From an uncultured Oscillospiraceae bacterium (lineage in GTDB: Bacteria > Bacillota > Clostridia > Oscillospirales > Oscillospiraceae), in the NCBI GenBank assembly GCA_934572445.1, contig CAKTLD010000092.1, positions 1-7,944 on the forward strand: 7,944 bases of DNA, read 5' to 3'. Positions within the stretch are counted from its first letter, which is position 1, and the number at the start of each line of letters is the position of its first letter. Under the pieces are notes generated by a model that saw only the letters and a list, made by a program, of their open reading frames with translations, made no database searches and was not told the DNA's origin. The translations under genes and the position numbers were made by a program. Positions 1 through 5,309 of the stretch are shown here, piece after piece.

Positions 1-28
1 CAGACAGCAAGCCCTTTCGGCTGCTTGA
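1..28 (+). CDS. C-terminal tail of an IS3-family transposase (partial)
   Basis: Only the last eight codons are in the window: reading frame 2 gives RQQALSAA followed by TGA at 26-28. The assignment rests on position more than on the residues. The tail ends 21 bases before a sequence that looks like an IS3-family inverted repeat (50-74), and many IS150-group OrfB transposases end in a similar alanine-rich stretch just before the right end. If correct, this is the DDE integrase subunit (OrfB), usually made by frameshifting from orfA, with the rest of the element to the left. Whether the element is intact cannot be seen. So short a tail could be coincidental. Confidence 0.45.
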
Positions 29-49
29 ACAATTTGTGCTCAAAATATT

Positions 50-74
50 TGTCTAACTTTTTGGGGTCACTTCA
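50..74 (+). mobile_element. Right-end inverted repeat of an IS3-family (IS150-like) insertion sequence
   Basis: Read on the minus strand from 74, the sequence starts TGAAGTGACCCC and continues AAAAAGTTAGACA. A terminal TG followed by a CCCCAAAAAGTT(A/G)GACA core is the typical IS150-group end. On the plus strand the element therefore ends in CA at 73-74. The next bases, ACT (75-77), would be the target-site duplication if the element made a 3-bp one. Together with the transposase-like tail at 1-28, this places the element body to the left of the window, oriented on the plus strand. Recognition is from remembered family consensus; the other end is not visible. Confidence 0.7.
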
Positions 75-102
75 ACTCCGCGCCGGTGTCTTTTATTCTT
101 TT

Positions 103-966
103 TTACCGACCCACGGAGGGCAGAAATCCGCTCCTGGCCCCATCCTCCGTGTCATCCGACTCATCGTAGGCGTCGTAGGGCGCAGCCGGATCGTGCGCGC
201 GCTTTTTGAACGGCGAGCAGAGCTCGTCCCTGTGCGCAAAAGCAAAGGCAAAGTTGTCCGTCCAGCCGGTGTGGCCGGTGATGAAGTACGGCCGCAGCCC
301 GCGCTCGCGCAGCTTCCGCTCCAGCGCCGCGAGTGACTTCACCGCCAGTCTGTTATCCTCCGCCAGCGCGGAGATGAAGCTGTAGCCGCCGTCCGCGCCG
401 AACCAGATCGTATCGCCGGTAAAGAGATATTTGTTGTCGATCAGATAGACCATGTGCCCCCAGGTGTGGCCCGGAACGAGGAAGCCCTCAACACGCACAC
501 CGTCGATATAAAGGACCTCGCCGTCCTTAAGCAGGACCTTTTCGTTGTTGATGGTCACCTGAGGCAGCTTGTAAAGATGGTAGATGACCCTGCGGCGCGT
601 CTCGCCGGTCAGATACCGGTTCTCGGTCTCGCCGATATACAGCGCCGCATTCCGGAACAGGCCGGGGCTGTCTGCCTCCACAGCACCGACATGATCGGTA
701 TCCTGATGGGTGATAAGGATGTGGCGGATGGAACGCGGGTCGATGCCGAGCCAGCCCATCTTTTCCTCCAGCCGCTCATAGTTGTAGCCCGCGTCGATCA
801 TGATGGTGGTACCGTCCTTGCGGTAAAAAAAGATGTTGGCCACCCACTCGCGCACGCAGGCCACATGCTCGTCGATCCAGCCGGTGTTCAGCGGCTTGAA
901 GATCTCCTTGCCGCGATACATCCTGCTCATTTCCTTTTTCTGGAATTCCGTCGCCTGTTTGGACAT
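103..966 (-). CDS. Metallo-beta-lactamase-fold metal-dependent hydrolase
   Basis: Predicted 287-residue cytosolic hydrolase of the metallo-beta-lactamase superfamily; the substrate is unknown. The fold's metal-site motifs appear in order: Asp58 in IDAG, the HxHxDH-type motif at 87-92 (here HQDTDH, so the second histidine is Asp89), His167 in PGHTWGH, the bridging Asp185 in FTGDT, and His232 in TGHTGW. The C-terminus (about 255-287) is an acidic, low-complexity tail. I chose the ATG at 966 because a purine-rich site (GGAAAGGGAAAG) lies just before it; a TTG eight codons upstream would put that site inside the gene. There is no signal peptide. The gene stands alone downstream of rpsI, separated from it by a terminator hairpin, and the insertion-sequence end lies 28 bases past its stop. 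The family includes glyoxalase II-like, lactonase and RNase-like enzymes, so no specific name is justified. Confidence 0.9.
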   Translation of the reverse strand: MSKQATEFQKKEMSRMYRGKEIFKPLNTGWIDEHVACVREWVANIFFYRKDGTTIMIDAGYNYERLEEKMGWLGIDPRSIRHILITHQDTDHVGAVEADSPGLFRNAALYIGETENRYLTGETRRRVIYHLYKLPQVTINNEKVLLKDGEVLYIDGVRVEGFLVPGHTWGHMVYLIDNKYLFTGDTIWFGADGGYSFISALAEDNRLAVKSLAALERKLRERGLRPYFITGHTGWTDNFAFAFAHRDELCSPFKKRAHDPAAPYDAYDESDDTEDGARSGFLPSVGR

Positions 967-1003
967 TGTCTTTCCCTTTCCTTTCCGCAAAGATCGTTTT
1001 TTG

Positions 1004-1019
1004 GTTAGATGAATCTAAC
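1004..1019. promoter_or_regulatory. Inverted repeat (possible operator) before the hydrolase gene
   Basis: GTTAGAT, two bases, then ATCTAAC form a perfect 7-bp inverted repeat with a 2-bp centre. It lies 38 bases upstream of the hydrolase ATG. On the minus strand it begins directly after TATAAG (1024-1019), which could act as a -10 with TTGGCA (1045-1040) as -35, although the 15-bp spacer is short. The placement, at or just after the transcription start, is typical of a repressor operator. No matching regulator gene is in the window, and a short leader hairpin is an equally possible reading. Confidence 0.35.
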
Positions 1020-1031
1020 TTATAGGCTTTG

Positions 1032-1058
1032 GAAAGAGCTGCCAAAGGCAGCTCTTTC
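1032..1058 (-). terminator. Intrinsic terminator of the rplM-rpsI operon
   Basis: GAAAGAGCTGCC (1032-1043), loop AAA, then GGCAGCTCTTTC (1047-1058) form a perfect 12-bp stem starting 13 bases after the rpsI stop. The pyrimidine-rich arm gives a short U-containing run on either strand. There is no long free U-tract after the stem, so termination may be incomplete. Confidence 0.65.
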
Positions 1059-1071
1059 TGCATGCAAAGGC

Positions 1072-1476
1072 TTAGCGCTTGGAGAACTGGGGGGCGCGGC
1101 GGGCGGCCTTCAGGCCGTACTTCTTGCGCTCCTTCATGCGCGGATCGCGCGTGAGGAAACCGGCCTTCTTGAGAATGGTACGGTACTCGGGGTTGACCAG
1201 CAGCAGGGCGCGGGAGATGCCGTGGCGCAGGGCGCCGGCCTGACCGGAAACGCCGCCGCCTTCAACGGTGGCAACGATATCGACCTTGCCAAGCTCTTCG
1301 GTGGCGACCAGGGGCTGACGGACGACCATCTTCAGGGTCTCGAGACCGAAGTACTCGTCGATATCGCGGCCGTTGATGGTGATGGCGCCAGTGCCATTCT
1401 GGAAGAGGTGAACGCGCGCGACGGAGGACTTTCTACGGCCGGTGCCGTACAGATAAGGCTTCTTGGACTGATACAT
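1072..1476 (-). CDS. rpsI: Small ribosomal subunit protein S9 (uS9)
   Basis: The 134-residue protein is full length for bacterial S9. It has the N-terminal [13 protein letters not shown] block (10-22), the family signature [18 protein letters not shown] (73-90), and the positively charged C-terminal tail ending PQFSKR. The family's C-terminal arginine reaches the ribosomal P site and contacts the tRNA anticodon stem-loop. The ATG at 1476 has a strong site (GGAGGAAGAGAAGA) immediately after the rplM stop codon, with only 14 bases between the genes. That spacing shows it is the second gene of the conserved rplM-rpsI operon, transcribed from the promoter before rplM. No oddities are seen. Confidence 0.98.
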   Translation of the reverse strand: MYQSKKPYLYGTGRRKSSVARVHLFQNGTGAITINGRDIDEYFGLETLKMVVRQPLVATEELGKVDIVATVEGGGVSGQAGALRHGISRALLLVNPEYRTILKKAGFLTRDPRMKERKKYGLKAARRAPQFSKR

Positions 1477-1490
1477 TCTTCTCTTCCTCC

Positions 1491-1919
1491 TTAGACTTCG
1501 TAAGCTTCGGGCTTCTGAGCCTGCTGCTCGTGGGCTTCGCCCGCGTAGATGTGCAGACGCTTCAGGGAGTCCTTGGTCACGGTGTTGCGGGGCATCATGC
1601 CGCGCACGGCCACGCGCATCGCAAGCTCGGGCTTCTCCTGCATGAGGATGCGGTACTTGGTCTCCTTCAGACCGCCGACCCAGCCGGAGTGGGTGCGGTA
1701 GTACTTCTGCTCCATCTTGTTGCCGGTGAGGATGGCCTTGGAAGCGTTGATGATGATGACGTTGTCGCCGCAGTCGGCGTGCGGGGTGTAGGTGACTTTG
1801 CGCTTGCCGCGGAGCAGATCAGCCGCTGCAACGGCGGTCTTGCCCATGGGCTTGCCGGCGGCATCGATGACGTACCACTTACGCTCGATGTTGCCCTTGT
1901 TCGCCATAAAAGTGGACAT
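1491..1919 (-). CDS. rplM: Large ribosomal subunit protein L13 (uL13)
   Basis: The 142-residue protein matches the usual length of bacterial L13, an early-assembly 23S rRNA-binding protein of the 50S subunit. Recognisable blocks are [14 protein letters not shown] (14-27), the central [12 protein letters not shown] region, [19 protein letters not shown], and the C-terminal [18 protein letters not shown] followed by LHIYAGEAH. The open frame continues upstream, but the start is ATG 1919: it has a well-placed GGAGGAATACACC site, and everything before it lies in the promoter and leader. It is the first gene of the rplM-rpsI operon. Confidence 0.98.
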   Translation of the reverse strand: MSTFMANKGNIERKWYVIDAAGKPMGKTAVAAADLLRGKRKVTYTPHADCGDNVIIINASKAILTGNKMEQKYYRTHSGWVGGLKETKYRILMQEKPELAMRVAVRGMMPRNTVTKDSLKRLHIYAGEAHEQQAQKPEAYEV

Positions 1920-1947
1920 GGTGTGTATTCCTCCATATTGATCTATG

Positions 1948-1970
1948 AATGAAAGCTGGTGCTTTACATT
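1948..1970 (-). promoter_or_regulatory. Small stem-loop in the rplM leader
   Basis: In the minus-strand leader, AATG-T-AAAGC, loop ACCA, then GCTTT-CATT can pair as a 9-bp stem with one bulged base, ending 28 bases before the rplM start codon. Firmicutes are known to carry an L13 leader RNA for autogenous control of this operon. Position and size are compatible with that, but I cannot confirm a match to the known consensus by eye, so this may be an ordinary hairpin. Confidence 0.35.
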
Positions 1971-2004
1971 TGCTTCGTCCCTTGGTAAAATCGGAACGTG
2001 TTTA

Positions 2005-2033
2005 TTTATAGCACCTTGCCGGGAGGATGTCAA
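2005..2033 (-). promoter_or_regulatory. Strong sigma-A promoter for rplM-rpsI
   Basis: Read on the minus strand, TTGACA (2033-2028) is followed by exactly 17 bases and TATAAA (2010-2005). The -35 is a perfect match to the vegetative consensus and the -10 has five of six bases. Transcription should start near 1998, giving a leader of about 79 bases before the rplM ATG. High strength is expected for a ribosomal protein operon. Confidence 0.88.
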
Positions 2034-2093
2034 CACCATTTTGATTTATCTCATTCAATGCTCGTGTATTCTCCTTTTTTCTTTGATTATCTC

Positions 2094-2110
2094 GCGTTTT
2101 CTGAAAACGC
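2094..2110. promoter_or_regulatory. Inverted repeat upstream of the ttcA-family gene
   Basis: GCGTTTT (2094-2100), a 3-base centre CTG, then AAAACGC (2104-2110) form a perfect 7-bp inverted repeat 41 bases before the ATG of the downstream gene. No run of T follows on either strand, so it is unlikely to be a terminator. It may be an operator or a leader hairpin. I could not find a convincing promoter for the gene between 2034 and 2151. Confidence 0.3.
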
Positions 2111-2151
2111 AAAATAAAAATCTCAGATCTTACCGGAAAGAGGCGATCTCC

Positions 2152-2877
2152 ATGCAGGAAATTTTAGGTCTCGTGCGCCGCTGCGTCGAGGATTATGACA
2201 TGATACAAAACGGCGAGACTGTCGCCGTCGGCGTGTCCGGCGGCAAGGATTCGCTCCTGACGCTGACCGCGCTCGCGCGGCTCGCGCAGTTCTATCCCAA
2301 GCGCTTCCGCGTGGTGGCTATCACGGTGGAAAGCGGCGTGCCGGGCATGAGCTTTGACGCCGTGGCCAACTATTGCAAAAAGCTCGGTGTGGAGTACCTC
2401 CGCGTGGAGGTGCCGATCTATGAGATCGTATTTTTAGAGCGCAAGGAAAAAAATCCCTGTTCTCTGTGCGCCAAGCTCCGCCGCGGCGCGCTCTCGACGG
2501 CGATGAACGAACACGGCATCAAAAAGATCGCGCTCGGCCACCACTACGACGACGCAGTGGAAACACTGCTCATGAACCTTCTCTTTGAAGGGCGCATTGG
2601 CTGCTTTCAGCCAGTAACGTATCTGAGCCGCACAGACGTTTATCAGATCCGCCCACTGCTCTATGTACGCGAACAGCAGGTACGCCGCGCCGCCGCGCGG
2701 CTGGAGCTGCCCATCGTCCACAATCCCTGCCCCGCCAACGGTGAAACGCGGCGGCAGGAGGTCAAGGAGCTGATCGAGTCGCTCTCGCAGCGCTACCCCG
2801 ATCTCAAGAGCAAGCTTTTCGGCGCGATGCAACGCTACCCGCTGTACGGGTGGGGAATCGGAAATCTGGAAAAGTGA
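2152..2877 (+). CDS. TtcA-family PP-loop tRNA-thiolation enzyme
   Basis: The 241-residue protein belongs to the PP-loop ATP pyrophosphatase group, which adenylates a tRNA base before sulfur transfer. The ATP-binding loop SGGKDS is at 29-34. A CxxC pair sits at Cys103/Cys106 in NPCSLCAKLRRG, followed by GHHYDDAVET (129-138) and a third cysteine, Cys193, in HNPCP. In characterised TtcA, three equivalent cysteines hold the iron-sulfur cluster used for 2-thiocytidine-32 formation, so this looks like an active enzyme. The exact tRNA position is not proven, because related clostridial paralogues are uncharacterised. The frame is open upstream, but ATG 2152 has an AAAGAGG site eight bases before it and starts at the conserved helix. 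It diverges from rplM, and its stop lies in its own terminator. Confidence 0.88.
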   Translation: MQEILGLVRRCVEDYDMIQNGETVAVGVSGGKDSLLTLTALARLAQFYPKRFRVVAITVESGVPGMSFDAVANYCKKLGVEYLRVEVPIYEIVFLERKEKNPCSLCAKLRRGALSTAMNEHGIKKIALGHHYDDAVETLLMNLLFEGRIGCFQPVTYLSRTDVYQIRPLLYVREQQVRRAAARLELPIVHNPCPANGETRRQEVKELIESLSQRYPDLKSKLFGAMQRYPLYGWGIGNLEK

Positions 2878-2892
2878 CGTTGTCACTTTTCC
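2868..2892 (+). terminator. Terminator hairpin containing the ttcA-family stop codon
   Basis: GGAAAAGTGAC (2868-2878), loop GTT, then GTCACTTTTCC (2882-2892) give a perfect 11-bp stem. The TGA stop (2875-2877) lies within the 5' arm. The A-rich and T-rich arms would allow function in both directions. A translating ribosome would cover the 5' arm, so folding needs release at the stop codon. Confidence 0.6.
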
Positions 2893-3164
2893 GAGAATAT
2901 TTCACTGCGCTTTGTACTGCCGTTTCCGCCGCTGGCGGCGCTTCGCCGGTTTCCGCTCCGCGCAAAGTGTCTTCTGCCGTGCACACCTCCCAGGGCGGTT
3001 TCTCTTGCCGCTTTGCGGCAATTCACCTTCTTCCGCGGCAGAAAACGATTAAAAATTTTTTCGTGCCTGCGGGCACCTGGGCAGCCGTTGGCAGCTTTGC
3101 TGCTCTACGGATGACGCGTACTCCTTGCGGGTAAAAGCTCTGCAAGGCTTTCGTTCTATGTACA
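2893..3164. repeat. Hairpin-rich non-coding spacer, candidate dispersed intergenic repeat
   Basis: These 272 bases have no supportable gene. They hold several short GC-rich hairpins: CGCCG-CTGG-CGGCG near 2930, TTGCCGC-TTT-GCGGCAA (3005-3021), GTGCC-TGCG-GGCAC near 3063, and GCAGC-TTT-GCTGC near 3090. A longer-range pair, TTCTGCCG (2972-2979) with CGGCAGAA (3036-3043), encloses part of the block. An AAAAATTTTTT tract lies at about 3051-3061. Overlapping frames stay partly open on both strands but lack family resemblance. The look resembles multi-copy intergenic elements found in Oscillospiraceae genomes, which is an inference; copy number cannot be judged from one window. It may also hold the weak 3' end of the bofA transcript. 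Confidence 0.4.
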
Positions 3165-3431
3165 TTAAATAAAAATCAACCGCAGCAGGATGAGCAGCCC
3201 AAGTCCCGGCACACCGAGCACGGCGATAACGAGCGCGTTGAAAAGATTCAGGCCCAGTGCGAGCTTTGCCAGCACCCCCGTCACGCTGAGCAGCCCCAGC
3301 AGCGCGAAGCCCAGCAGCGTGTTTATCAGCAGCTTGAGCGTCAGCTTCAGCGGCGCGGAGAAGAGCCTGAGCACCGCCAGCACCACAAAGGCCGCCATCA
3401 GCCCCAGCAGGATCTTTTGTATCAAACCCAT
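3165..3431 (-). CDS. bofA: BofA-family inhibitor of pro-sigma-K processing
   Basis: This 88-residue, very hydrophobic protein matches the BofA family in length (B. subtilis BofA is 87 residues) and in its C-terminal signature: LINTLLGFALLGLL (35-48), then GLNLFNALVIAVLGVPG (60-76), followed by a leucine-rich end. About three membrane segments are visible (roughly 5-24, 35-53, 66-86). In Bacillus, BofA sits in the outer forespore membrane and inhibits the SpoIVFB protease, delaying sigma-K activation; the role here is inferred from family. I chose ATG 3431, which has a GGAGGGA site inside the end of the preceding gene; a start ten codons upstream lacks one. The start overlaps yaaL by ten bases, so the two are co-transcribed and probably translationally coupled. 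The pair lies behind a sigma-E-like promoter. Confidence 0.88.
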   Translation of the reverse strand: MGLIQKILLGLMAAFVVLAVLRLFSAPLKLTLKLLINTLLGFALLGLLSVTGVLAKLALGLNLFNALVIAVLGVPGLGLLILLRLIFI

Positions 3432-3688
3432 GTGGCCACTCCCTCCGTACAGGCGCGGCACTCCGCCGCGCCGCCGCGTGCCTTGATCTGCCGCAGCAGA
3501 TAGTCATAGCGCGAGAGCACCGCGTTGATCTCGTACACACAGGCGTCCACCAGCTCCGGCTCATACACAGCGTTGAAGCGGGCGTAAGCCTGCGCAAGCG
3601 CGAAGCGCGTGTCGCTCAGTTCGGTGAACAGATCCTGCATGGATGTATCGCGCGCGACCTCGCGGCGCAGCAGATCAGCCTTTCGCAT
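3422..3688 (-). CDS. yaaL: YaaL-family small protein (DUF2508)
   Basis: This 88-residue soluble, mostly helical protein is of unknown biochemical role. It has the DUF2508 pattern: an N-terminal helix, then ARFNAVYEPELVDACVYEINA (roughly 36-56) and RYDYLLRQIKAR (60-71). YaaL lies immediately upstream of bofA in Bacillus, and the same order here, with overlapping ends, supports the assignment more than either short protein alone. The ATG at 3688 is preceded by GGGAGG eight bases away. It has no signal peptide or membrane segment. A sigma-E-type promoter lies about 30 bases before the start, implying expression in the mother cell during sporulation. Confidence 0.85.
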   Translation of the reverse strand: MRKADLLRREVARDTSMQDLFTELSDTRFALAQAYARFNAVYEPELVDACVYEINAVLSRYDYLLRQIKARGGAAECRACTEGVATWV

Positions 3689-3717
3689 CCTCTTGTCCTC
3701 CCCTATTCTGCAACATC

Positions 3718-3745
3718 AGTCTATGGAGATCATGGACAAATATTC
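3718..3745 (-). promoter_or_regulatory. Sigma-E-type promoter for yaaL-bofA
   Basis: On the minus strand GAATATT (3745-3739) matches the Bacillus sigma-E -35 consensus KMATATT at all seven positions. It is followed after 13 bases by CATAGACT (3725-3718), which matches the -10 consensus CATACAMT at seven of eight. The spacer is about one base shorter than usual. The predicted start near 3711 leaves a leader of about 23 bases that includes the yaaL ribosome binding site. In B. subtilis bofA is a sigma-E gene, so position and biology agree. Confidence 0.6.
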
Positions 3746-3769
3746 CACTTTTCAAACAAGGAGTAAGCC

Positions 3770-4222
3770 ATGGAGCATGAAGATTATATGCGTCAGGCGC
3801 TGGCGCTGGCGCGCGAGGCCGCCGCAGAGGGCGAGGTCCCTGTCGGCTGCGTGATCGTTCGGGACGGCGCAGTCATTGGCCGCGGCCGCAATCGCCGCGA
3901 GGAACTGCAGCGCACCTCTTCGCATGCCGAGATGGAGGCCATTGCGCAGGCGAACGAGCGTCTGGGCTCGTGGCGGCTGGACGGCTGCACGCTCTATGTG
4001 ACGCTGGAACCCTGCCCCATGTGCGCGGGCGCCATCGTCAACGCGCGTATCCCGCGCGTCTATTACGGTGCGCGCGACGAAGCGATGGGCGCCTGCGGCG
4101 GCGTGGTAAACCTCTTCATGGAACGCTTTCCCTCCCGTCCCGCACTTGTGGGCGGGCTCCTTGCGGACGAGTGCCGCACGGTGCTGGCGGACTTTTTCCG
4201 TGCGCTGCGGTGGTTGACATAA
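3770..4222 (+). CDS. tadA: tRNA-specific adenosine-34 deaminase TadA
   Basis: This 150-residue zinc enzyme converts adenosine to inosine at wobble position 34 of tRNA-Arg(ACG), an essential step in most bacteria. The cytidine-deaminase-fold motifs are complete: HAE at 52-54 (zinc ligand His52, proton-shuttle Glu54) and PCPMCAGA at 81-88 (zinc ligands Cys82 and Cys85). Upstream is the typical VPVGCVIVRDGAVIGRGRN strand, and downstream is ARIPRVYYGARDEAMGACGG, as in TadA. The ATG at 3770 has AAGGAG seven bases ahead. The gene diverges from yaaL-bofA over about 80 bases. In Bacillus tadA begins the same chromosomal neighbourhood that ends in yaaL-bofA. No clear promoter of its own is seen. Confidence 0.96.
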   Translation: MEHEDYMRQALALAREAAAEGEVPVGCVIVRDGAVIGRGRNRREELQRTSSHAEMEAIAQANERLGSWRLDGCTLYVTLEPCPMCAGAIVNARIPRVYYGARDEAMGACGGVVNLFMERFPSRPALVGGLLADECRTVLADFFRALRWLT

Positions 4223-4340
4223 TATTCATTTTATTTAACACTTTTGTAACACTTTCCCTTGAACTTTATTAACAACCGTCCTTTATCTTAATACTTGCAA
4301 GAGACAATAGCTTCTTTTCATCCAATCTTCCATCTTATAA

Positions 4341-4369
4341 GAAAAAGGACGCCTTCGGCGTCCTTTTTC
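4341..4369. terminator. Strong bidirectional terminator between convergent genes
   Basis: GAAAAAGGACGCC (4341-4353), loop TTC, then GGCGTCCTTTTTC (4357-4369) form a perfect 13-bp stem flanked by A5 and T5. It can end tadA transcription on the plus strand and the membrane-protein gene (stop at 4386) on the minus strand. The AT-rich stretch 4223-4340 before it contains no gene that I can support. Confidence 0.93.
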
Positions 4370-4385
4370 GTTATTTCCGTTCGTC

Positions 4386-5126
4386 CTACGGATCGAAGTC
4401 CGCAGCCGCGCCGATGCCCAGCGCCAGGCAGAGCCCGCCCGCGTAGAAGAGAATATCCGCCAGCCCCGGAAGCGCGGCCAAGGATGCCGCGCACAGCACC
4501 ACGCTCATCGCGCACACCGGCATGATGAGGCGCGGCGCGCCGCCGCGGAAGGCAAAGGCCGAAAATTCGAGCAGCAGCACCGTCAGTGCCGCGAGCGCCA
4601 GCGTTTCGACATAGAAGTGGCGCAGCACGGGATCCGCCGTATGCTCGCGGTAGAAGAAGATCAGGCGCAGCACCAGCGCGCAGACCGGCACGAGCAGCAA
4701 AAGGCCCGAGAACGCCGTCCCGCGCCGCAGCGCAAACAGCGCAATGAGCATGCACCCCGCGCCCGCGGCAAGAAACGCCGGCAGCAGAAGATCCGCCATC
4801 GTACGCTGTGAGAAGACCAGCGAAACGACCGCCGAGGCAATGCAGGCGAAGCATCCCGTCACCATCAGCATCACCGGCAGAACGCCGCGGGAAAAGGCAA
4901 AGTAGTTGTCCATCCCCGCGCAGAGCTCGCGCTGAGCGGGAAGCCTGCGCGCCAGCAGAACGAATACGAGCGCGGCCGCGGCGAGCAGCACCGGCAGCGC
5001 CAGCGTGTTCAGGTCCATCGGCACGGGCAGGCCATCCGCATCAAACCCTGTGAGGATCAGCCGCAGACGCAGCACGACCGCTGCGGCGGAAAAAAGCATG
5101 AGCAAAAGCCAATGAAGAAGTTTCAC
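4386..5126 (-). CDS. Uncharacterised membrane protein with about eight helices
   Basis: I do not recognise a named family for this 246-residue protein. It is strongly hydrophobic, with about eight predicted membrane segments at roughly 4-25, 42-60, 82-106, 112-132, 138-157, 171-192, 199-218 and 221-240. Short charged loops lie between them, and the C-terminus is acidic (ADFDP). No catalytic motif, ATP-binding loop or transporter signature is evident. A TGFDADGLP loop follows the first helix. The start is GTG at 5126, with AAAGGA nine bases upstream; no in-frame ATG fits better. The gene has its own vegetative-type promoter (5207-5235), diverges from spoIID and converges on tadA. A sporulation link is only suggested by adjacency. 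Confidence 0.75.
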   Translation of the reverse strand: MKLLHWLLLMLFSAAAVVLRLRLILTGFDADGLPVPMDLNTLALPVLLAAAALVFVLLARRLPAQRELCAGMDNYFAFSRGVLPVMLMVTGCFACIASAVVSLVFSQRTMADLLLPAFLAAGAGCMLIALFALRRGTAFSGLLLLVPVCALVLRLIFFYREHTADPVLRHFYVETLALAALTVLLLEFSAFAFRGGAPRLIMPVCAMSVVLCAASLAALPGLADILFYAGGLCLALGIGAAADFDP

Positions 5127-5154
5127 AAGACCGAGTCCTTTCTAATAAAGAGGT

Positions 5155-5169
5155 CGGCGCGCAGCGCCG
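5155..5169 (-). other. Hairpin in the leader of the membrane-protein gene
   Basis: CGGCGC (5155-5160), loop GCA, then GCGCCG (5164-5169) make a perfect 6-bp GC stem between the predicted transcription start and the ribosome binding site. Next to it is a perfect 9-bp tandem duplication, ATGATCGCC at 5177-5185 and 5186-5194. Either could affect translation of the leader; nothing identifies a known riboswitch. Confidence 0.3.
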
Positions 5170-5206
5170 GAAAATGATGATCGCCATGATCGCCGATACC
5201 GTGCTT

Positions 5207-5235
5207 ATGATAGCACACGCGCGCACATTTGTCCA
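5207..5235 (-). promoter_or_regulatory. Sigma-A-type promoter for the membrane-protein gene
   Basis: On the minus strand TGGACA (5235-5230) is followed by 17 bases and TATCAT (5212-5207). The bases TGC just before the -10 form an extended -10 motif. The start would be near 5200, with a leader of about 74 bases. Its -35 lies only a few bases from the -35 of the divergent spoIID promoter, so the two may interfere. Confidence 0.65.
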
Positions 5236-5239
5236 TTCA

Positions 5240-5268
5240 TCATTTTGCGGACAAGGCCCTCATACACT
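5240..5268 (+). promoter_or_regulatory. Sigma-E-type promoter for spoIID
   Basis: TCATTTT (5240-5246) matches six of seven positions of the sigma-E -35 consensus KMATATT. After 14 bases, CATACACT (5261-5268) matches all eight positions of the -10 consensus CATACAMT. Transcription would begin near 5275. B. subtilis spoIID is a classical sigma-E gene, which agrees. The predicted start lies after the ATG at 5269, so that ATG cannot be the translation start. Confidence 0.72.
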
Positions 5269-5309
5269 ATGAAAAACACCACATCACGACAGGCGGCGCA
5301 CACGCCGCA

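Noticed and set aside
7..25. Small hairpin AGCA-A-GCC / GGC-TGCT at the left edge.
   Set aside because: It is short, bulged and lies within the likely transposase coding tail, with no U-run on either strand.
1945..2151. N-terminal extension of the ttcA-family gene by 69 codons.
   Set aside because: It covers the divergent rplM promoter and leader, lacks a ribosome binding site and is not part of the family. ATG 2152 has a good site.
2804..2986. A 60-codon minus-strand frame starting GTG after GGGAGG.
   Set aside because: It runs across the terminator and into the ttcA-family gene, has no family resemblance and lies within the hairpin-rich spacer.
3049..3597. A minus-strand frame over yaaL, bofA and the spacer.
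   Set aside because: It is out of frame with two recognisable genes and its product has no domain.
4259..4369. Possible small RNA: TTGAAC (4259-4264), 17 bases, TTTATC, ending at the strong terminator.
   Set aside because: The -10 is weak, the spacer is simply AT-rich 3' sequence after tadA, and no conserved structure other than the terminator is visible.
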